Shown in pieces: positions 29,209-40,002 of a stretch of DNA of 64,000 nt (positions are counted from its first letter, which is position 1; each line of letters starts with the position of its first letter). The notes under the pieces are model-generated. The model saw only the letters and a program-made list of their open reading frames with translations, searched no databases and was not told the DNA's origin. The stretch lies in the NCBI GenBank assembly GCA_903869595.1, contig CAIPZV010000057.1:62001-126000 (forward strand), given 5' to 3'. This stretch comes from an uncultured beta proteobacterium (GTDB lineage: Bacteria > Pseudomonadota > Gammaproteobacteria > Burkholderiales > Burkholderiaceae_C). Position numbers and translations under genes: made by a program.

Positions 29209-30369
29209 ATGCCTGTGATCACCAACATCGAAGACCTGCGCGTTCTGGCCCAAAAGCGCGTGCCGCGCATGTTTTATGACTACGCCGACTCCGGCAGCTG
29301 GACCGAGGGCACTTACCGCGCCAATAGCGAGGATTTTCAGAAAATCAAACTGCGCCAGCGCGTGGCGGTGAATATGGAAAACCGCAGCACCGCCACCCGC
29401 ATGGTGGGGGTGGACGTGAAGATGCCGGTTGCGATTGCCCCGGTGGGTCTGACCGGCATGCAATGCGCCGATGGCGAAATCAAAGCCGCGCGCGCTGCCG
29501 AAAAGTTTGGCATCCCTTTTATGCTTTCGACCATGAGCATTTGCTCCATTGAAGACGTGGCCGCCAACACCACCCGCCCTTTTTGGTTTCAGCTCTACAT
29601 GATGCGCGACCGCCAGGCTATGGTGAACATGATCGAGCGTACGCGCAAAGCCGGTTGCGATGCGCTGGTGCTCACGCTAGATTTGCAAGTGATTGGCCAG
29701 CGCCACAAAGACCTGAAAAATGGCCTCACTGCTCCGCCCAAACCCACGCTGTCCACCATCGTCAACCTCTTGACCAAGCCACGCTGGTGCCTTGGCATGG
29801 CTGGCACGCGCCGCCACAGCTTTGGCAACCTGGTGGGCCACGTCAAAGCGGTCAGCGATATGAAATCCTTGGCGGCCTGGACCAATGAACAATTTGACCC
29901 TCGCCTGTCCTGGGCGGATGTGGCCTGGGTGAAAGAGCAATGGGGTGGCAAGCTCATCCTCAAAGGCATACAAGATGTGGAAGACGCCAAGCTCGCAGTC
30001 CTGAGTGGCGCCGACGCCATCGTGGTCAGCAACCACGGCGGGCGCCAATTGGATGGCGCCCAGTCCAGCCTCGAGGCGCTACCGGCCATCGTCGAGGCAG
30101 TGGGGGACCAGATTGAAGTCTGGATGGACGGCGGCATCCGCAGCGGGCAAGACGTGCTCAAAGCCTGGGCCCTGGGCGCGCGCGGCACCTTAATAGGCCG
30201 CGCCATGGTCTATGGCCTAGGCGCCATGGGCGAAGAAGGCGTGACCAAAGCCTTGCAAATCTTGCATAAAGAGCTAGACATCACCATGGCCTTTTGCGGC
30301 CACACCGATTTGCAAAACGTCGATAAGGCGATTTTGTTGCCGGGTACTTTTCCCTCAGTAAACCGCTAA
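29209..30369 (+). CDS. FMN-dependent alpha-hydroxy-acid oxidase/dehydrogenase (LldD family)
   Basis: FYDYADSGSWTEGTYRAN, SNHGGRQLDGAQSSLEALP, DGGIRSGQDVLKA. Confidence 0.9.
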   Translation: MPVITNIEDLRVLAQKRVPRMFYDYADSGSWTEGTYRANSEDFQKIKLRQRVAVNMENRSTATRMVGVDVKMPVAIAPVGLTGMQCADGEIKAARAAEKFGIPFMLSTMSICSIEDVAANTTRPFWFQLYMMRDRQAMVNMIERTRKAGCDALVLTLDLQVIGQRHKDLKNGLTAPPKPTLSTIVNLLTKPRWCLGMAGTRRHSFGNLVGHVKAVSDMKSLAAWTNEQFDPRLSWADVAWVKEQWGGKLILKGIQDVEDAKLAVLSGADAIVVSNHGGRQLDGAQSSLEALPAIVEAVGDQIEVWMDGGIRSGQDVLKAWALGARGTLIGRAMVYGLGAMGEEGVTKALQILHKELDITMAFCGHTDLQNVDKAILLPGTFPSVNR

Positions 30370-30399
30370 AGCGCCAGCGAGACGCCGGCCGCCGCACCT

Positions 30400-31611
30400 G
30401 TGACGCTGCGCCGCATTGCCCATCTGGACATGGACGCGTTTTATGCGTCGGTGGAGTTATTGCGTTACCCGCAGCTCAAAGGCCTGCCGGTGGTTATCGG
30501 TGGCGGGCGGCGCAAAATCGATGAAGACTTGATGCTGGGCGACACAAGCCGCGCATTGAATGACATCCCGGTGTCCGAATTTCCGCTGCTGCGCGACTAC
30601 ACCGGGCGCGGCGTGATCACTACCGCCACCTATGCCGCGCGCCAGTTTGGCGTGGGCTCGGCCATGGGTTTGATGAAGGCGGCCAAACTCTGCCCGCAAG
30701 CGGTGTTGTTGCCGGTAGATTTTGCGCAATACCGGCATTATTCGCAGCGCTTTAAATCCATCATCACCGACATCGCGCCGCTCATGGAAAACCGGGGGGT
30801 CGATGAGGTCTATATCGACTTTACCGACGTGCCCGGTGGGCAGCGCGAAGCCGGACGCGTGCTGGCGCGCCTGATACAAAAAGCGATTTTTGAAGACACC
30901 GGCCTAACTTGCTCAGTTGGCGTCGCGCCCAACAAGCTGCTGGCCAAGATGGCCAGCGAATTCAACAAACCCAATGGCATTTCCATCGTTCTGGATGAAG
31001 ACTTGCAGCCGATGGTCTGGCCACTGGCCTGCCGCAAAATCAATGGCATCGGGCCCAAAGCAGACGCCAAACTCAAAAGCCATGGCATTGAGACCATCGG
31101 CCAATTGGCGGCGCGCGACCCGGCCTGGCTGGTACAAACCTTTGGCAACAAAACCGGCGCCTGGCTGCATGACGCGGCCTGGGGCCGCGACAGCCGTGCG
31201 GTGGTAACCGAAAGCGAGCCGGTCAGCATGAGCCGCGAAACCACCTTCGACCGCGATCTGGACGCAGTGCGCGACCGCGGCGAACTAGGTGCCGTGTTCA
31301 CCCGCTTGTGCGAACAAGTCGCCGCCGATTTGCAACGCAAAGGCTATGTGGGCCGCACTATTGGCATCAAGCTGCGCTATGCGGATTTTCAGATTGCCAC
31401 ACGCGATCACAGCCTGCCCTCTCATACCGCAGACGCCCTCGCCATCCGCCGCGCAGCGGGCCTTTCCTTAAAGCGCGCACCGCTGCAAAAGCGCTTGCGT
31501 CTCCTCGGTGTCAGGGTGGGCTCGCTGCTGCGCGCCGAGGACGCTAAGCTACTGCCCACCGAACCGGAGACCGCCCATGAACGCAATGCATTGCTTTTCC
31601 CTGACGATTGA
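30400..31611 (+). CDS. dinB: Y-family DNA polymerase IV
   Basis: HLDMDAFYASVE, VDEVYIDFTDV, SVGVAPNKLLAKMASEFNKPNG; GTG start. Confidence 0.92.
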   Translation: MTLRRIAHLDMDAFYASVELLRYPQLKGLPVVIGGGRRKIDEDLMLGDTSRALNDIPVSEFPLLRDYTGRGVITTATYAARQFGVGSAMGLMKAAKLCPQAVLLPVDFAQYRHYSQRFKSIITDIAPLMENRGVDEVYIDFTDVPGGQREAGRVLARLIQKAIFEDTGLTCSVGVAPNKLLAKMASEFNKPNGISIVLDEDLQPMVWPLACRKINGIGPKADAKLKSHGIETIGQLAARDPAWLVQTFGNKTGAWLHDAAWGRDSRAVVTESEPVSMSRETTFDRDLDAVRDRGELGAVFTRLCEQVAADLQRKGYVGRTIGIKLRYADFQIATRDHSLPSHTADALAIRRAAGLSLKRAPLQKRLRLLGVRVGSLLRAEDAKLLPTEPETAHERNALLFPDD

Positions 31612-32419
31612 AAACCACATCGCCCATTTGGTACTGAACCGTGCCGAATCCCTGAACACTATGGGGCCGCGCTTTTGGGGCGAGTTGGACGTCGTACTCA
31701 CCGACCTGCACAAAAACAAAGCTGCCCGCGCACTGGTTATCAGCAGCACCGGCAAACATTTCAGCGCTGGCATGGCGCTCGACGCCTTTGCCGGCTCTGT
31801 CCAAATGGACGACCAATCGCCCGAAGGCCGCGCCGCTATTTTTGACAACTTGACCGCCATGCAAGCCACCTTTAGCAAGCTGGAGACGCTGCGCATTCCG
31901 GTGATTGCAGCTTTGCACGGCGGCGTCATTGGCGGCGCGGTGGACATGGTGACCGCCTGCTGCATTCGCTACGGCAGCAAGGACACTTTTTTTTGCATCC
32001 AGGAAATCAATATCGGCATGGTGGCCGACGTCGGCACCTTGCAGCGCCTTCCAAAATTGGTGCCGCTGGCCGTGGTCAAAGAACTGGCCTACACGGGAAG
32101 ACGCTTGGGCGCCGACAAAGCGCTGGGCTATGGCCTACTCAACGAAATCTTTGAGACGCACGAACAAACCGTGGAAGCGGCCTTGCAATGCGCGACGGAA
32201 ATCGCGAGCAAGCCGCCAGTCGCTATCTGGGGCACCAAACAAGCGGTGCACTATGCGCGAGACCATACGGTGGATGAAGCGCTCAAGCAAATGGGCTGGC
32301 TGCAAGCGGCCATTTGGAGCAACCGCCATGTCGGCGAAGCAGTGACGGCGTTTCAGAGCAAACGCACCGGTAAGTACCCGGACCTGGCGGAGCTCAAGTC
32401 TTTTACCGATTTAGCTTGA
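31577..32419 (+). CDS. Enoyl-CoA hydratase/isomerase family protein
   Basis: Crotonase motifs FSAGMALDAFAG, PVIAALHGGVIGGAVDMVTACCIRYGSKDTFF. Confidence 0.88.
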   Translation: MNAMHCFSLTIENHIAHLVLNRAESLNTMGPRFWGELDVVLTDLHKNKAARALVISSTGKHFSAGMALDAFAGSVQMDDQSPEGRAAIFDNLTAMQATFSKLETLRIPVIAALHGGVIGGAVDMVTACCIRYGSKDTFFCIQEINIGMVADVGTLQRLPKLVPLAVVKELAYTGRRLGADKALGYGLLNEIFETHEQTVEAALQCATEIASKPPVAIWGTKQAVHYARDHTVDEALKQMGWLQAAIWSNRHVGEAVTAFQSKRTGKYPDLAELKSFTDLA

Positions 32420-32425
32420 GCGCCT

Positions 32426-33289
32426 TTACTGCCGTGCCGTGCGCGTATTTGCGGGAGGCTTTTGTGGGTGGCTAGTGCGAAAGGGATTGATGTCCAGGCC
32501 ACCGCGCCGGGTGTAGCGGGCATAGACCGATAGCTTGATCGGTTTGCAGCGCGTCCAAATGTCCATAAAAATGCGCTCCACGCATTGCTCGTGAAACTCG
32601 TTGTGGTTGCGAAAGCTCACCAGGTATTGGAGCAAGCCCTCCTGGTCCATAGCGTCACCGGTATAGCTGATCTGCACACTGCCCCAATCGGGCTGGCCGG
32701 TGACCAGGCAATTGCTTTTGAGCAAATTGCTCACCAAGACTTCGCTGACCGGCGCATCGCCTTCCGTGACGCGCAGCAAATCCGGCGCGGGGGTGTAGCG
32801 GCTGCATTCAATGTCCAGCCGGTCAAGGCTTAAGCCGTCTAATTCGTAAATCGGTTCGCGGTCAAACAGTTCGGGCGCTATCAAGCGCAAGCCCACGCTG
32901 CCTTGCCCCGGCGCGCCACGCCATAGCGCTTCGGACACGTCTTTGCGCATACAAGCCAGCACCGCGTCGCTGTCCGCAAACACCGTGTTGTTAAAGCTAT
33001 TGAGGTAAAGCTTGAAAGACTTGCTTTCGATGATGTTGGGGCTTTCGCAAGGCACCATGAAATGCGCCAGCGCCAGTTGCGGCTTTCCGCGCGGGTTGAG
33101 CCAGCTCAGCTCAAACGCCGTCCAAAGGTCAGCGCCAAAAAACGGAGGATCACCGGCAATGCCCAATTCGCCGCGCTTGTCCGCACGAGGCAACGGAAAC
33201 AAAAGGCTAGCGTCATACTGGTCTATGTAGCTGGAAGCTTTGCCCAGCGGCGATTGTTCGGGTTTGGCGGGGGCGGATGTGGTGTTCAT
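32426..33289 (-). CDS. queF: NADPH-dependent 7-cyano-7-deazaguanine reductase
   Basis: [38 protein letters not shown]. Confidence 0.94.
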   Translation of the reverse strand: MNTTSAPAKPEQSPLGKASSYIDQYDASLLFPLPRADKRGELGIAGDPPFFGADLWTAFELSWLNPRGKPQLALAHFMVPCESPNIIESKSFKLYLNSFNNTVFADSDAVLACMRKDVSEALWRGAPGQGSVGLRLIAPELFDREPIYELDGLSLDRLDIECSRYTPAPDLLRVTEGDAPVSEVLVSNLLKSNCLVTGQPDWGSVQISYTGDAMDQEGLLQYLVSFRNHNEFHEQCVERIFMDIWTRCKPIKLSVYARYTRRGGLDINPFRTSHPQKPPANTRTARQ

Positions 33290-33295
33290 GGGTCT

Positions 33296-34075
33296 TTAGG
33301 CGCCCGCCAGTTTGCGGCGGAAAACCAAACGTTCCGGCGTGGACACTTTGGCTGCGAGGCTGTAACCATCGCCCTTGAAATCGCGCAATTGCTCCGGCTT
33401 GTCGATGCGCTGCTCTATCGCAAAACGCATCATGGCGCCGCGCTCGCGTTTGGCATTGAAGCTGATAATTTTGTACACCCCGTTTTTATAGTCTTCGAAC
33501 ACACATTCAATCACCCGCGCTTTAAGCAGCTTGGGCTTGACGGATTTGAAGTATTCTTGCGAAGCTAAATTGACCAGCACCGGCTCGGCATCGCCTTGCA
33601 AGCGCTCGTTCAGGTAATCGGTGATTCGGCTACCCCAAAACTGGTATAGATCGCTTCCGTGCTCAGTGGGTAGGCGCGTGCCCATTTCCAGGCGGTAGGG
33701 CTGCATCCAATCCAAAGGCCGGAGCACGCCATACAAACCGCTGAGTACACACACATGCGCTTGCGCCCAGGCCAGCGCGTCCTCATCTAGCGCGCGGGCG
33801 TTGAGCCCGTCATAGACATCGCCGTTAAAGGCCAGCAGCGCTTGGCGCGCATTTTTTTCAGTCGCGCGCGGCGACCAAGCTTGGTAGCGCGCCACGTTCA
33901 GGCCGGACAGCGCGTCGCTCAAATCCATGAGTTCAGAAATTTGCGGTGGCGTATAGCCACGCAGCACTTTGATCAAGGCTTGCGATTGCTTCACAAACAA
34001 AGGCGCTGAATGCGCCTGCACCGTAAGCGGTGTTTCGTAATCCAGGGACTTGGCGGGCGAGAGAACAAACAGCAT
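33296..34075 (-). CDS. yaaA: YaaA family peroxide stress protein (DUF328)
   Basis: MLFVLSPAKSLDYETP, LYGVLRPLDWMQPYRLEMGTRL, FNAKRERGAMMRFAI. Confidence 0.93.
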   Translation of the reverse strand: MLFVLSPAKSLDYETPLTVQAHSAPLFVKQSQALIKVLRGYTPPQISELMDLSDALSGLNVARYQAWSPRATEKNARQALLAFNGDVYDGLNARALDEDALAWAQAHVCVLSGLYGVLRPLDWMQPYRLEMGTRLPTEHGSDLYQFWGSRITDYLNERLQGDAEPVLVNLASQEYFKSVKPKLLKARVIECVFEDYKNGVYKIISFNAKRERGAMMRFAIEQRIDKPEQLRDFKGDGYSLAAKVSTPERLVFRRKLAGA

Positions 34076-34121
34076 TACCTATTATCCGTAAGTCAAAACC
34101 GCTAGAACTGGCCGAGGGGCA

Positions 34122-34385
34122 TTAGGGCATCTCGACCACTTTGCTGGTCAGGCGCCGCACGAAGGGCAGCACGGCCATCAGGGTCGGAAAGGCGATGAGC
34201 CAGGAAACGCCCCAAGAGCCCAGCCAAAGTTGCAGCACGCCAGGCGCCAAGCCCACGCCGCGCAAGGTGCTAATGCCTGAAATCAGGCAGGTCATGATGC
34301 AGGACAAGAAAAACGGCAGGACGATGGCCGCGTAGCGGGCGGGCAGCTTGCGAAAGCCAGGGGTTGGTGGGGACAAATTTTCCAT
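34122..34385 (-). CDS. DUF2798-like small membrane protein
   Basis: Two predicted TM helices; FFLSCIMTCLISGISTL. Confidence 0.6.
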   Translation of the reverse strand: MENLSPPTPGFRKLPARYAAIVLPFFLSCIMTCLISGISTLRGVGLAPGVLQLWLGSWGVSWLIAFPTLMAVLPFVRRLTSKVVEMP

Positions 34386-34523
34386 GGGCGCGATGGTAAC
34401 TGCCGCGCGTGAAGTCGCCAGGCCTGCGCGCGCCTAAGCATCCACGGGCGGGCACCTCGGTAAAATTGCCGCTCTTTCCCCTGCGCCGCCGCACTGCGGA
34501 TGCTGCCACCCACTTAAAGCCCC

Positions 34524-37500
34524 ATGTCCACTACCCCTCCTGACCAGCCCGGATTGCAGTCCCTCTCCAAGTCTTTTGAACCCGCCGCCTTGGAGGCTCA
34601 CTGGGGCCCCGAGTGGGAAAAGCGCGGCTATGGCCTGGCAGGTGTGCGCGGCAGCGGCCAGGCCGACGCCAGCCAGCCCTCGTTTGCGATTCAGTTGCCC
34701 CCGCCCAACGTGACCGGTACGCTGCACATGGGCCATGCGTTTAACCAAACCATCATGGACAGCCTAACGCGCTACCACCGCATGCGCGGCCACAACACCG
34801 CTTGGGTGCCGGGCACCGACCATGCGGGCATTGCCACCCAAATCGTGGTGGAGCGCCAATTACAAGACAAAGGCATCAGCCGCCATGCCATGGGCGCCAC
34901 GCCCCCCGAGGCGCGCAGAAACTTTATCGCCAAGGTCTGGGAGTGGAAAGAAGAATCGGGCAACACCATCACCCGCCAAATGCGCCGTATGGGCGACAGC
35001 GTGGACTGGAGCCGCGAATACTTCACCATGGACGCCAAGCTGTCCGGCGTCGTGACCGAAACCTTTGTGCGCCTATACGAACAAGGCCTGATTTACCGGG
35101 GTAAGCGCTTGGTCAACTGGGACCCGGTGCTGATGAGTGCGGTGTCGGACCTGGAAGTAGAAGCCACCGAGTCCGAAGGCAAGATGCACTACGTCTGCTA
35201 CCCCTTTGCCGACGGCCCGCAGCTGATCGACGGCGTGCTGCAACAAGGCATGACGATTGCCACCACCCGCCCCGAAACCATGATGGCCGATGGCGCGCTG
35301 GCAGTTCATCCAGAAGATGAACGCTACCAACACCTAGTCGGCAAACTGGTCGATTTGCCTTTGTGCGACCGGCAAATTCCCATCATCGCCGATGACTTTG
35401 TGGACCGCGCCTTTGGCTCGGGCTGCGTCAAGATCACCGGCGCTCACGATTTCAACGACTACGCCTGCGCCCAACGGCACGATCTGCCGCTCATCACCAT
35501 CTTTACCCTGGACGCCAAAGTCAACACCAACGGCCCCGCCGCCTACCAAGGCCTGGATCGGTTCGAAGCGCGCAAAGCGGTGAACCGCGATCTGGAAGCG
35601 CAGGGTTTGATGCTGGAGATCAAGCCGCACAAAATGATGCTGCCCATTTGCGCCCGCACGGGCCAAGTGGTGGAGCCCATGCTGACCGACCAGTGGTTTG
35701 TGGCCATGAACAAGGTCAGCGATAAAGACCCCACGGGCAAAAGCATCGCGCAAAAAGCCATCGATGCAGTGCAGTCGGGCGAGGTGAAATTTGTGCCCGA
35801 GAACTGGGTGAACACTTACAACCAATGGATGAACAACATCCAAGACTGGTGCATAAGTCGCCAACTGTGGTGGGGCCATCAGATTCCGGCTTGGTACACC
35901 GATGGCACCTTGGTCAATGGCGCTGATTTCGTTGTGGCGACCAGCGAAGAAGACGCACGAAGCAAAGCGCGCGCAGCCGGTTACCAAGGTTCCCTTCGGC
36001 GCGATGAGGATGTTTTGGATACTTGGTACTCCAGCGCATTGGTGCCGTTTAGCACCATGGGGTGGCCGGACAGCGCTTCGGGGACTGGCGATGGAGCCGG
36101 AACCGGTCTTGCTCCCACTCGCTTTGCTCGCAATGTCGCTGCGCCCGGCTCCGGCCCCATCACCAGCGGTGACACGAGCGGCGACGCCAAGAACCCGCAG
36201 GAGGGCAGCGGGCTTGGACGCAGCGATTTGGCGCGCGAAGCGCGTATGAGCGAGGCCGAGCCCGGTGCACTCCGAAGCGATGGCGAAGCAAGAGACTACG
36301 ACCTATACCTCCCCAGCAGCGTATTGGTAACCGGCTACGACATCATCTTCTTCTGGGTCGCCCGCATGATCATGATGACCACGCACTTCACCGGTCGCGT
36401 GCCCTTCAAAGACGTGTACATCCACGGCCTGGTGCGCGATGCCCAAGGCAAAAAAATGAGCAAATCCGAAGGCAATGTGCTCGACCCGGTGGACCTGATC
36501 GACGGCATTGCGTTGGCGCCTTTGCTCGACAAACGCAGCCAAGGCTTGCGCAAACCTGAGACCGCGCCGCAAGTGCGCAAAAACACGGAAAAAGAATTCC
36601 CCGATGGCATCCCGGCCTACGGCGCAGACGCATTACGTTTTACCTTCGCCGCCTTGGCCAGCCTAGGCCGCAACATCAACTTTGACAGCAAACGCTGCGA
36701 AGGCTATCGCAACTTTTGCAACAAACTGTGGAACGCCACCCGCTTTGTGCTGATGAACTGCGAAGGCCAGGACTGCGGTTTGCAAGAACACACCAAAGAA
36801 CAATGCACGCCCCCGCGCGTGGGCGCAGATGGGCAAGAGATCCCTGCCGGGCCTTTCTACCAGTACCTGAAGTTCAGCCAGGCCGACCGCTGGATCAGCT
36901 CGGTGCTGCAACAAACCGAGGACCAAGTAGCCAAAGGCTTTGCCGAATACCGGTTGGACAACGTGGCCACGTCCATCTATGAATTTGTGTGGAACGAATA
37001 CTGCGACTGGTACCTGGAAATAGCCAAAGTGCAAATCCAAAACGGCGACCCGGCGCAGCAGCGCGCCACCCGCCGCACCCTGATTCGCACCCTGGAAGCC
37101 ATCTTGCGCCTGGCGCATCCGGTCATTCCGTTTATCACCGAAGAGCTTTGGCAGAAAGTCGCGCCCGTCGCCGGCATGGCTGGCGCGTCGGTCAGTATTG
37201 CGCGCTACCCCGAGGCGCAGCTGGGCAAGGTGGACCCGCAAGCGATTGCCAATGTCAACCAACTCAAAGCCCTGGTCGATGCCTGCCGCAATTTGCGCGG
37301 CGAGATGAATGTGTCACCAGCTACCAAAATGCCTCTGTTCGCCCTGGGCAATGCAGACTTTATGCGCGCCAATGCCAAGGTATTGCAAGCGCTGGCCAAG
37401 CTCAGCGATGTGAAAGTGTTTGACGATGAGGCCGCTTGGCAAAACGCAGCCCAAGCCGCGCCGGTGGCCGTGGTGGGCGACATCCGCATGTGCTTGTTCA

Positions 37501-37709
37501 TCGAAGTGGATGTGGCGGCAGAGAAGGTGCGGCTGTCTAAAGAAATCGCGCGCCTGGAAGGGGAAATCATCAAAGCCCAGGGCAAGCTGTCTAATGAAGC
37601 CTTTGTGGCGAAAGCGCCGCCCACTGTGATCACCCAGGAACGTCAACGCATGACGGATTTTGAAAGTACTTTGGAAAAGGTGCGGGGGCAGTTGGGGCGC
37701 TTGGCGTAA
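34524..37709 (+). CDS. valS: Valine--tRNA ligase, carrying a 74-codon insertion
   Basis: [14 protein letters not shown] (HIGH) and [10 protein letters not shown] (KMSKS) motifs; full-length class I aaRS. Confidence 0.96.
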   Translation: MSTTPPDQPGLQSLSKSFEPAALEAHWGPEWEKRGYGLAGVRGSGQADASQPSFAIQLPPPNVTGTLHMGHAFNQTIMDSLTRYHRMRGHNTAWVPGTDHAGIATQIVVERQLQDKGISRHAMGATPPEARRNFIAKVWEWKEESGNTITRQMRRMGDSVDWSREYFTMDAKLSGVVTETFVRLYEQGLIYRGKRLVNWDPVLMSAVSDLEVEATESEGKMHYVCYPFADGPQLIDGVLQQGMTIATTRPETMMADGALAVHPEDERYQHLVGKLVDLPLCDRQIPIIADDFVDRAFGSGCVKITGAHDFNDYACAQRHDLPLITIFTLDAKVNTNGPAAYQGLDRFEARKAVNRDLEAQGLMLEIKPHKMMLPICARTGQVVEPMLTDQWFVAMNKVSDKDPTGKSIAQKAIDAVQSGEVKFVPENWVNTYNQWMNNIQDWCISRQLWWGHQIPAWYTDGTLVNGADFVVATSEEDARSKARAAGYQGSLRRDEDVLDTWYSSALVPFSTMGWPDSASGTGDGAGTGLAPTRFARNVAAPGSGPITSGDTSGDAKNPQEGSGLGRSDLAREARMSEAEPGALRSDGEARDYDLYLPSSVLVTGYDIIFFWVARMIMMTTHFTGRVPFKDVYIHGLVRDAQGKKMSKSEGNVLDPVDLIDGIALAPLLDKRSQGLRKPETAPQVRKNTEKEFPDGIPAYGADALRFTFAALASLGRNINFDSKRCEGYRNFCNKLWNATRFVLMNCEGQDCGLQEHTKEQCTPPRVGADGQEIPAGPFYQYLKFSQADRWISSVLQQTEDQVAKGFAEYRLDNVATSIYEFVWNEYCDWYLEIAKVQIQNGDPAQQRATRRTLIRTLEAILRLAHPVIPFITEELWQKVAPVAGMAGASVSIARYPEAQLGKVDPQAIANVNQLKALVDACRNLRGEMNVSPATKMPLFALGNADFMRANAKVLQALAKLSDVKVFDDEAAWQNAAQAAPVAVVGDIRMCLFIEVDVAAEKVRLSKEIARLEGEIIKAQGKLSNEAFVAKAPPTVITQERQRMTDFESTLEKVRGQLGRLA
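36072..36293 (+). other. In-frame insertion within valS
   Basis: Low-complexity segment [10 protein letters not shown]...RSDGEAR between ...STMGWPD and [21 protein letters not shown], where ValRS proteins normally have only a few residues. Confidence 0.65.
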
Positions 37710-37810
37710 AGGTTCTACGCCCCCGCAGTCCCCAACGATGGTCGGGGATCAACCCGTATCCAGTACGCTAAAGCATTGATTTAATTGATATTTTTTGACG
37801 TAAATTAATT

Positions 37811-37848
37811 TACTCAATACAATGAGATAAATTACTCAATGTACTGAG
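37811..37848. repeat. Two direct repeats of a CTCA-N6-TGAG palindrome
   Basis: TACTCAATACAATGAG and TACTCAATGTACTGAG, 22 bp apart, ending ~10 bp before the ATG at 37859. Confidence 0.6.
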
Positions 37849-37858
37849 CAAATACAAA

Positions 37859-39085
37859 ATGCCCATAGAACGCGAAGCACTGTCCCCTCTGGTGGCTCGG
37901 CTCAAAGAGCCTCGACGGTTTTTACAAGTGTTGGCCGGTCCGCGCCAAGTGGGCAAAACGACGCTGGTGCGCCAGGCGCTAGAGCACTTGCAGCGGGACG
38001 CACAAGCTGACACCACCAGCCCCACGGCTGCCCCAGTGGCCCAGCACAGCGCCAGCGCCGATGGCCCCGGCCTGCAAGGCCAAATCTGGCTGGGCACCCA
38101 ATGGCAGGTGGCACGTGCCCTGGCCGCGCAGGCGGGCAGTTGCGTTCTGGTGCTGGACGAAATTCAGAAAGTGTCCCAATGGACTGAAGAAGTCAAACGC
38201 TTGTGGGACGAAGACACCGCCGCCGGGCGCGATGTGCGCGTGGTCATCCTCGGTTCGGCCCCGCTGCTGATTGCCCGTGGCTTGAGCGAGAGCATGGCCG
38301 GGCGCTTTGAGATTACCCGCTTGGGCCACTGGCGCTATGCCGAAATGCGCGACGCCTTTGGTTTTAGCCTGGAGCAATTCATCTTTTATGGAGGCTACCC
38401 CGGCGCTGCCCCCTTGGTGCATGACGAAAGCCGTTGGGCCGCCTATGTCAGCGACGCGCTGATCGAAACCACCATCAGCAAAGACGTGTTGCTGATGGCG
38501 CCAGTACAAAAACCCGCGCTGCTACGCCGCGTGTTTGACCTGGCCTGCGTGTACAGCGGCCAAATCCTCAGCTACCAAAAAATGCTGGGCCAACTCGACG
38601 ACGCAGGTAACACCACCACGCTGGCCCACTACCTGGACCTATTGGAAGGCGCCGGCATGGCCTGCGGCCTGCCCAAATACATGGGCCAAGTGGTGCGCCA
38701 ACGCGCATCCAGCCCCAAGCTGCAAGTGTTCAACAACGCTCTGATGGGCTGCCACTGGGTGGCGCAAGGTGTGGGCCTGCAAGCAGCGCAAGCGCGCCCC
38801 GATGTGTGGGGCCGTTTGGCCGAAAGCACCGTAGGCAGCGAACTGCTGGCCCGGCACCTGACCCACAGCAGCCGCCATCCGCTGATCCACTACTGGAACA
38901 ACGGCCAAAAAGAAGTGGACTACGTGCTGCGCAAGGACTCCACCCTGCAAGCGCTAGAAGTGAAAAGCGGACACAGCCTAGGCAATGTGTCGGGCCTGCA
39001 AGCGTTTGTGCAGCAATTTAGCGAAGCGCAGCCGCTGGTGATTGGTACGGGGGGTATGCCGCTGGACTTGTGGTTAAGAGCTTGA
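37859..39085 (+). CDS. AAA_14/DUF4143 family ATPase
   Basis: LAGPRQVGKTTLVRQAL Walker A; C-terminal HYWNNGQKEVDYVLRKDSTLQALEVKSG. Confidence 0.88.
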   Translation: MPIEREALSPLVARLKEPRRFLQVLAGPRQVGKTTLVRQALEHLQRDAQADTTSPTAAPVAQHSASADGPGLQGQIWLGTQWQVARALAAQAGSCVLVLDEIQKVSQWTEEVKRLWDEDTAAGRDVRVVILGSAPLLIARGLSESMAGRFEITRLGHWRYAEMRDAFGFSLEQFIFYGGYPGAAPLVHDESRWAAYVSDALIETTISKDVLLMAPVQKPALLRRVFDLACVYSGQILSYQKMLGQLDDAGNTTTLAHYLDLLEGAGMACGLPKYMGQVVRQRASSPKLQVFNNALMGCHWVAQGVGLQAAQARPDVWGRLAESTVGSELLARHLTHSSRHPLIHYWNNGQKEVDYVLRKDSTLQALEVKSGHSLGNVSGLQAFVQQFSEAQPLVIGTGGMPLDLWLRA

Positions 39086-39130
39086 CTGTGCGCCTGCGCT
39101 TTCGCTAGCGCGAAGCCCGCGACCGAGCAC

Positions 39131-39706
39131 TCACTTATCCCTACCCACCAAACCCTTGAGGCGCTGCAACAACTCCCCCGCATCCGCCCCAACATGCAGT
39201 AACGCGCGCACCGCAGGATTAAGAAAGCCTTGCGCCACCATGCCGTCCAGCATGGCGATCAGCGGGTCGTAGTAGCCCGCCACATTGAGCAGGCCAAAGG
39301 GCTTGCGGTGCATGCCTAGCTGGTACCAGGTCCAGATTTCGAACAGTTCTTCAAAAGTACCTATGCCGCCGGGCAGAGCCACAAACGCATCGGCACGCTC
39401 AAACATCATGGTTTTGCGCGTGTGCATGTTGTCCACCACATGCAACTCGGTCAGACCGGTGTGGCCCACTTCTTTGTCTATCAGGGTTTGCGGAATCACG
39501 CCATACACCGTACCGCCTGCGGCCAGCGTGGCATCGGCCACCATGCCCATCAGCCCCACTTTGCCACCCCCGTACACCAATTCCCAGCCCTGGCTGCCGA
39601 TCAAAGCGCCGGTATCACGCGCAGACTGTGCAAAGCGCGGATCGGCACCCGGGCGCGAGCCGCAATAGACACACATCGAGAAGTTGGCGGACTGTGAGGT
39701 AGACAT
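39131..39706 (-). CDS. LOG family protein (cytokinin riboside 5'-monophosphate phosphoribohydrolase-like)
   Basis: VCVYCGSRPGADPRF-type start, ALPGGIGTFEELFEIWTW. Confidence 0.9.
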   Translation of the reverse strand: MSTSQSANFSMCVYCGSRPGADPRFAQSARDTGALIGSQGWELVYGGGKVGLMGMVADATLAAGGTVYGVIPQTLIDKEVGHTGLTELHVVDNMHTRKTMMFERADAFVALPGGIGTFEELFEIWTWYQLGMHRKPFGLLNVAGYYDPLIAMLDGMVAQGFLNPAVRALLHVGADAGELLQRLKGLVGRDK

Positions 39707-39747
39707 AGCAATTTCGGGCAAGGGGTTCATATTGATGGCGCCCGGCC

Positions 39748-39987
39748 TTAGCGCCTGCGCATGAGATGGATAAATTCCTTATCCACGGTTTGCTGGTCCA
39801 GCAAGGTGTTGCCGGTTTGCTTGGCAAAGGCCTGGAAGTCGCGCACCGAGCCGGGGTCGGTAGCTATCACTTTGAGTACGTCGCCGCTTTGCATATCGGC
39901 CAGCGCGCGTTTGGCTTTGAGTATGGGCAGGGGGCAGTTCAGGCCCCGGCTGTCCACTTCTTTGGCGATGGTGTATTCGGTATTCAT
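39748..39987 (-). CDS. TusA family sulfurtransferase
   Basis: VDSRGLNCPLPILKAKRALADM. Confidence 0.88.
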   Translation of the reverse strand: MNTEYTIAKEVDSRGLNCPLPILKAKRALADMQSGDVLKVIATDPGSVRDFQAFAKQTGNTLLDQQTVDKEFIHLMRRR

Positions 39988-40002
39988 GGTGGCCTTAGAA
40001 AA

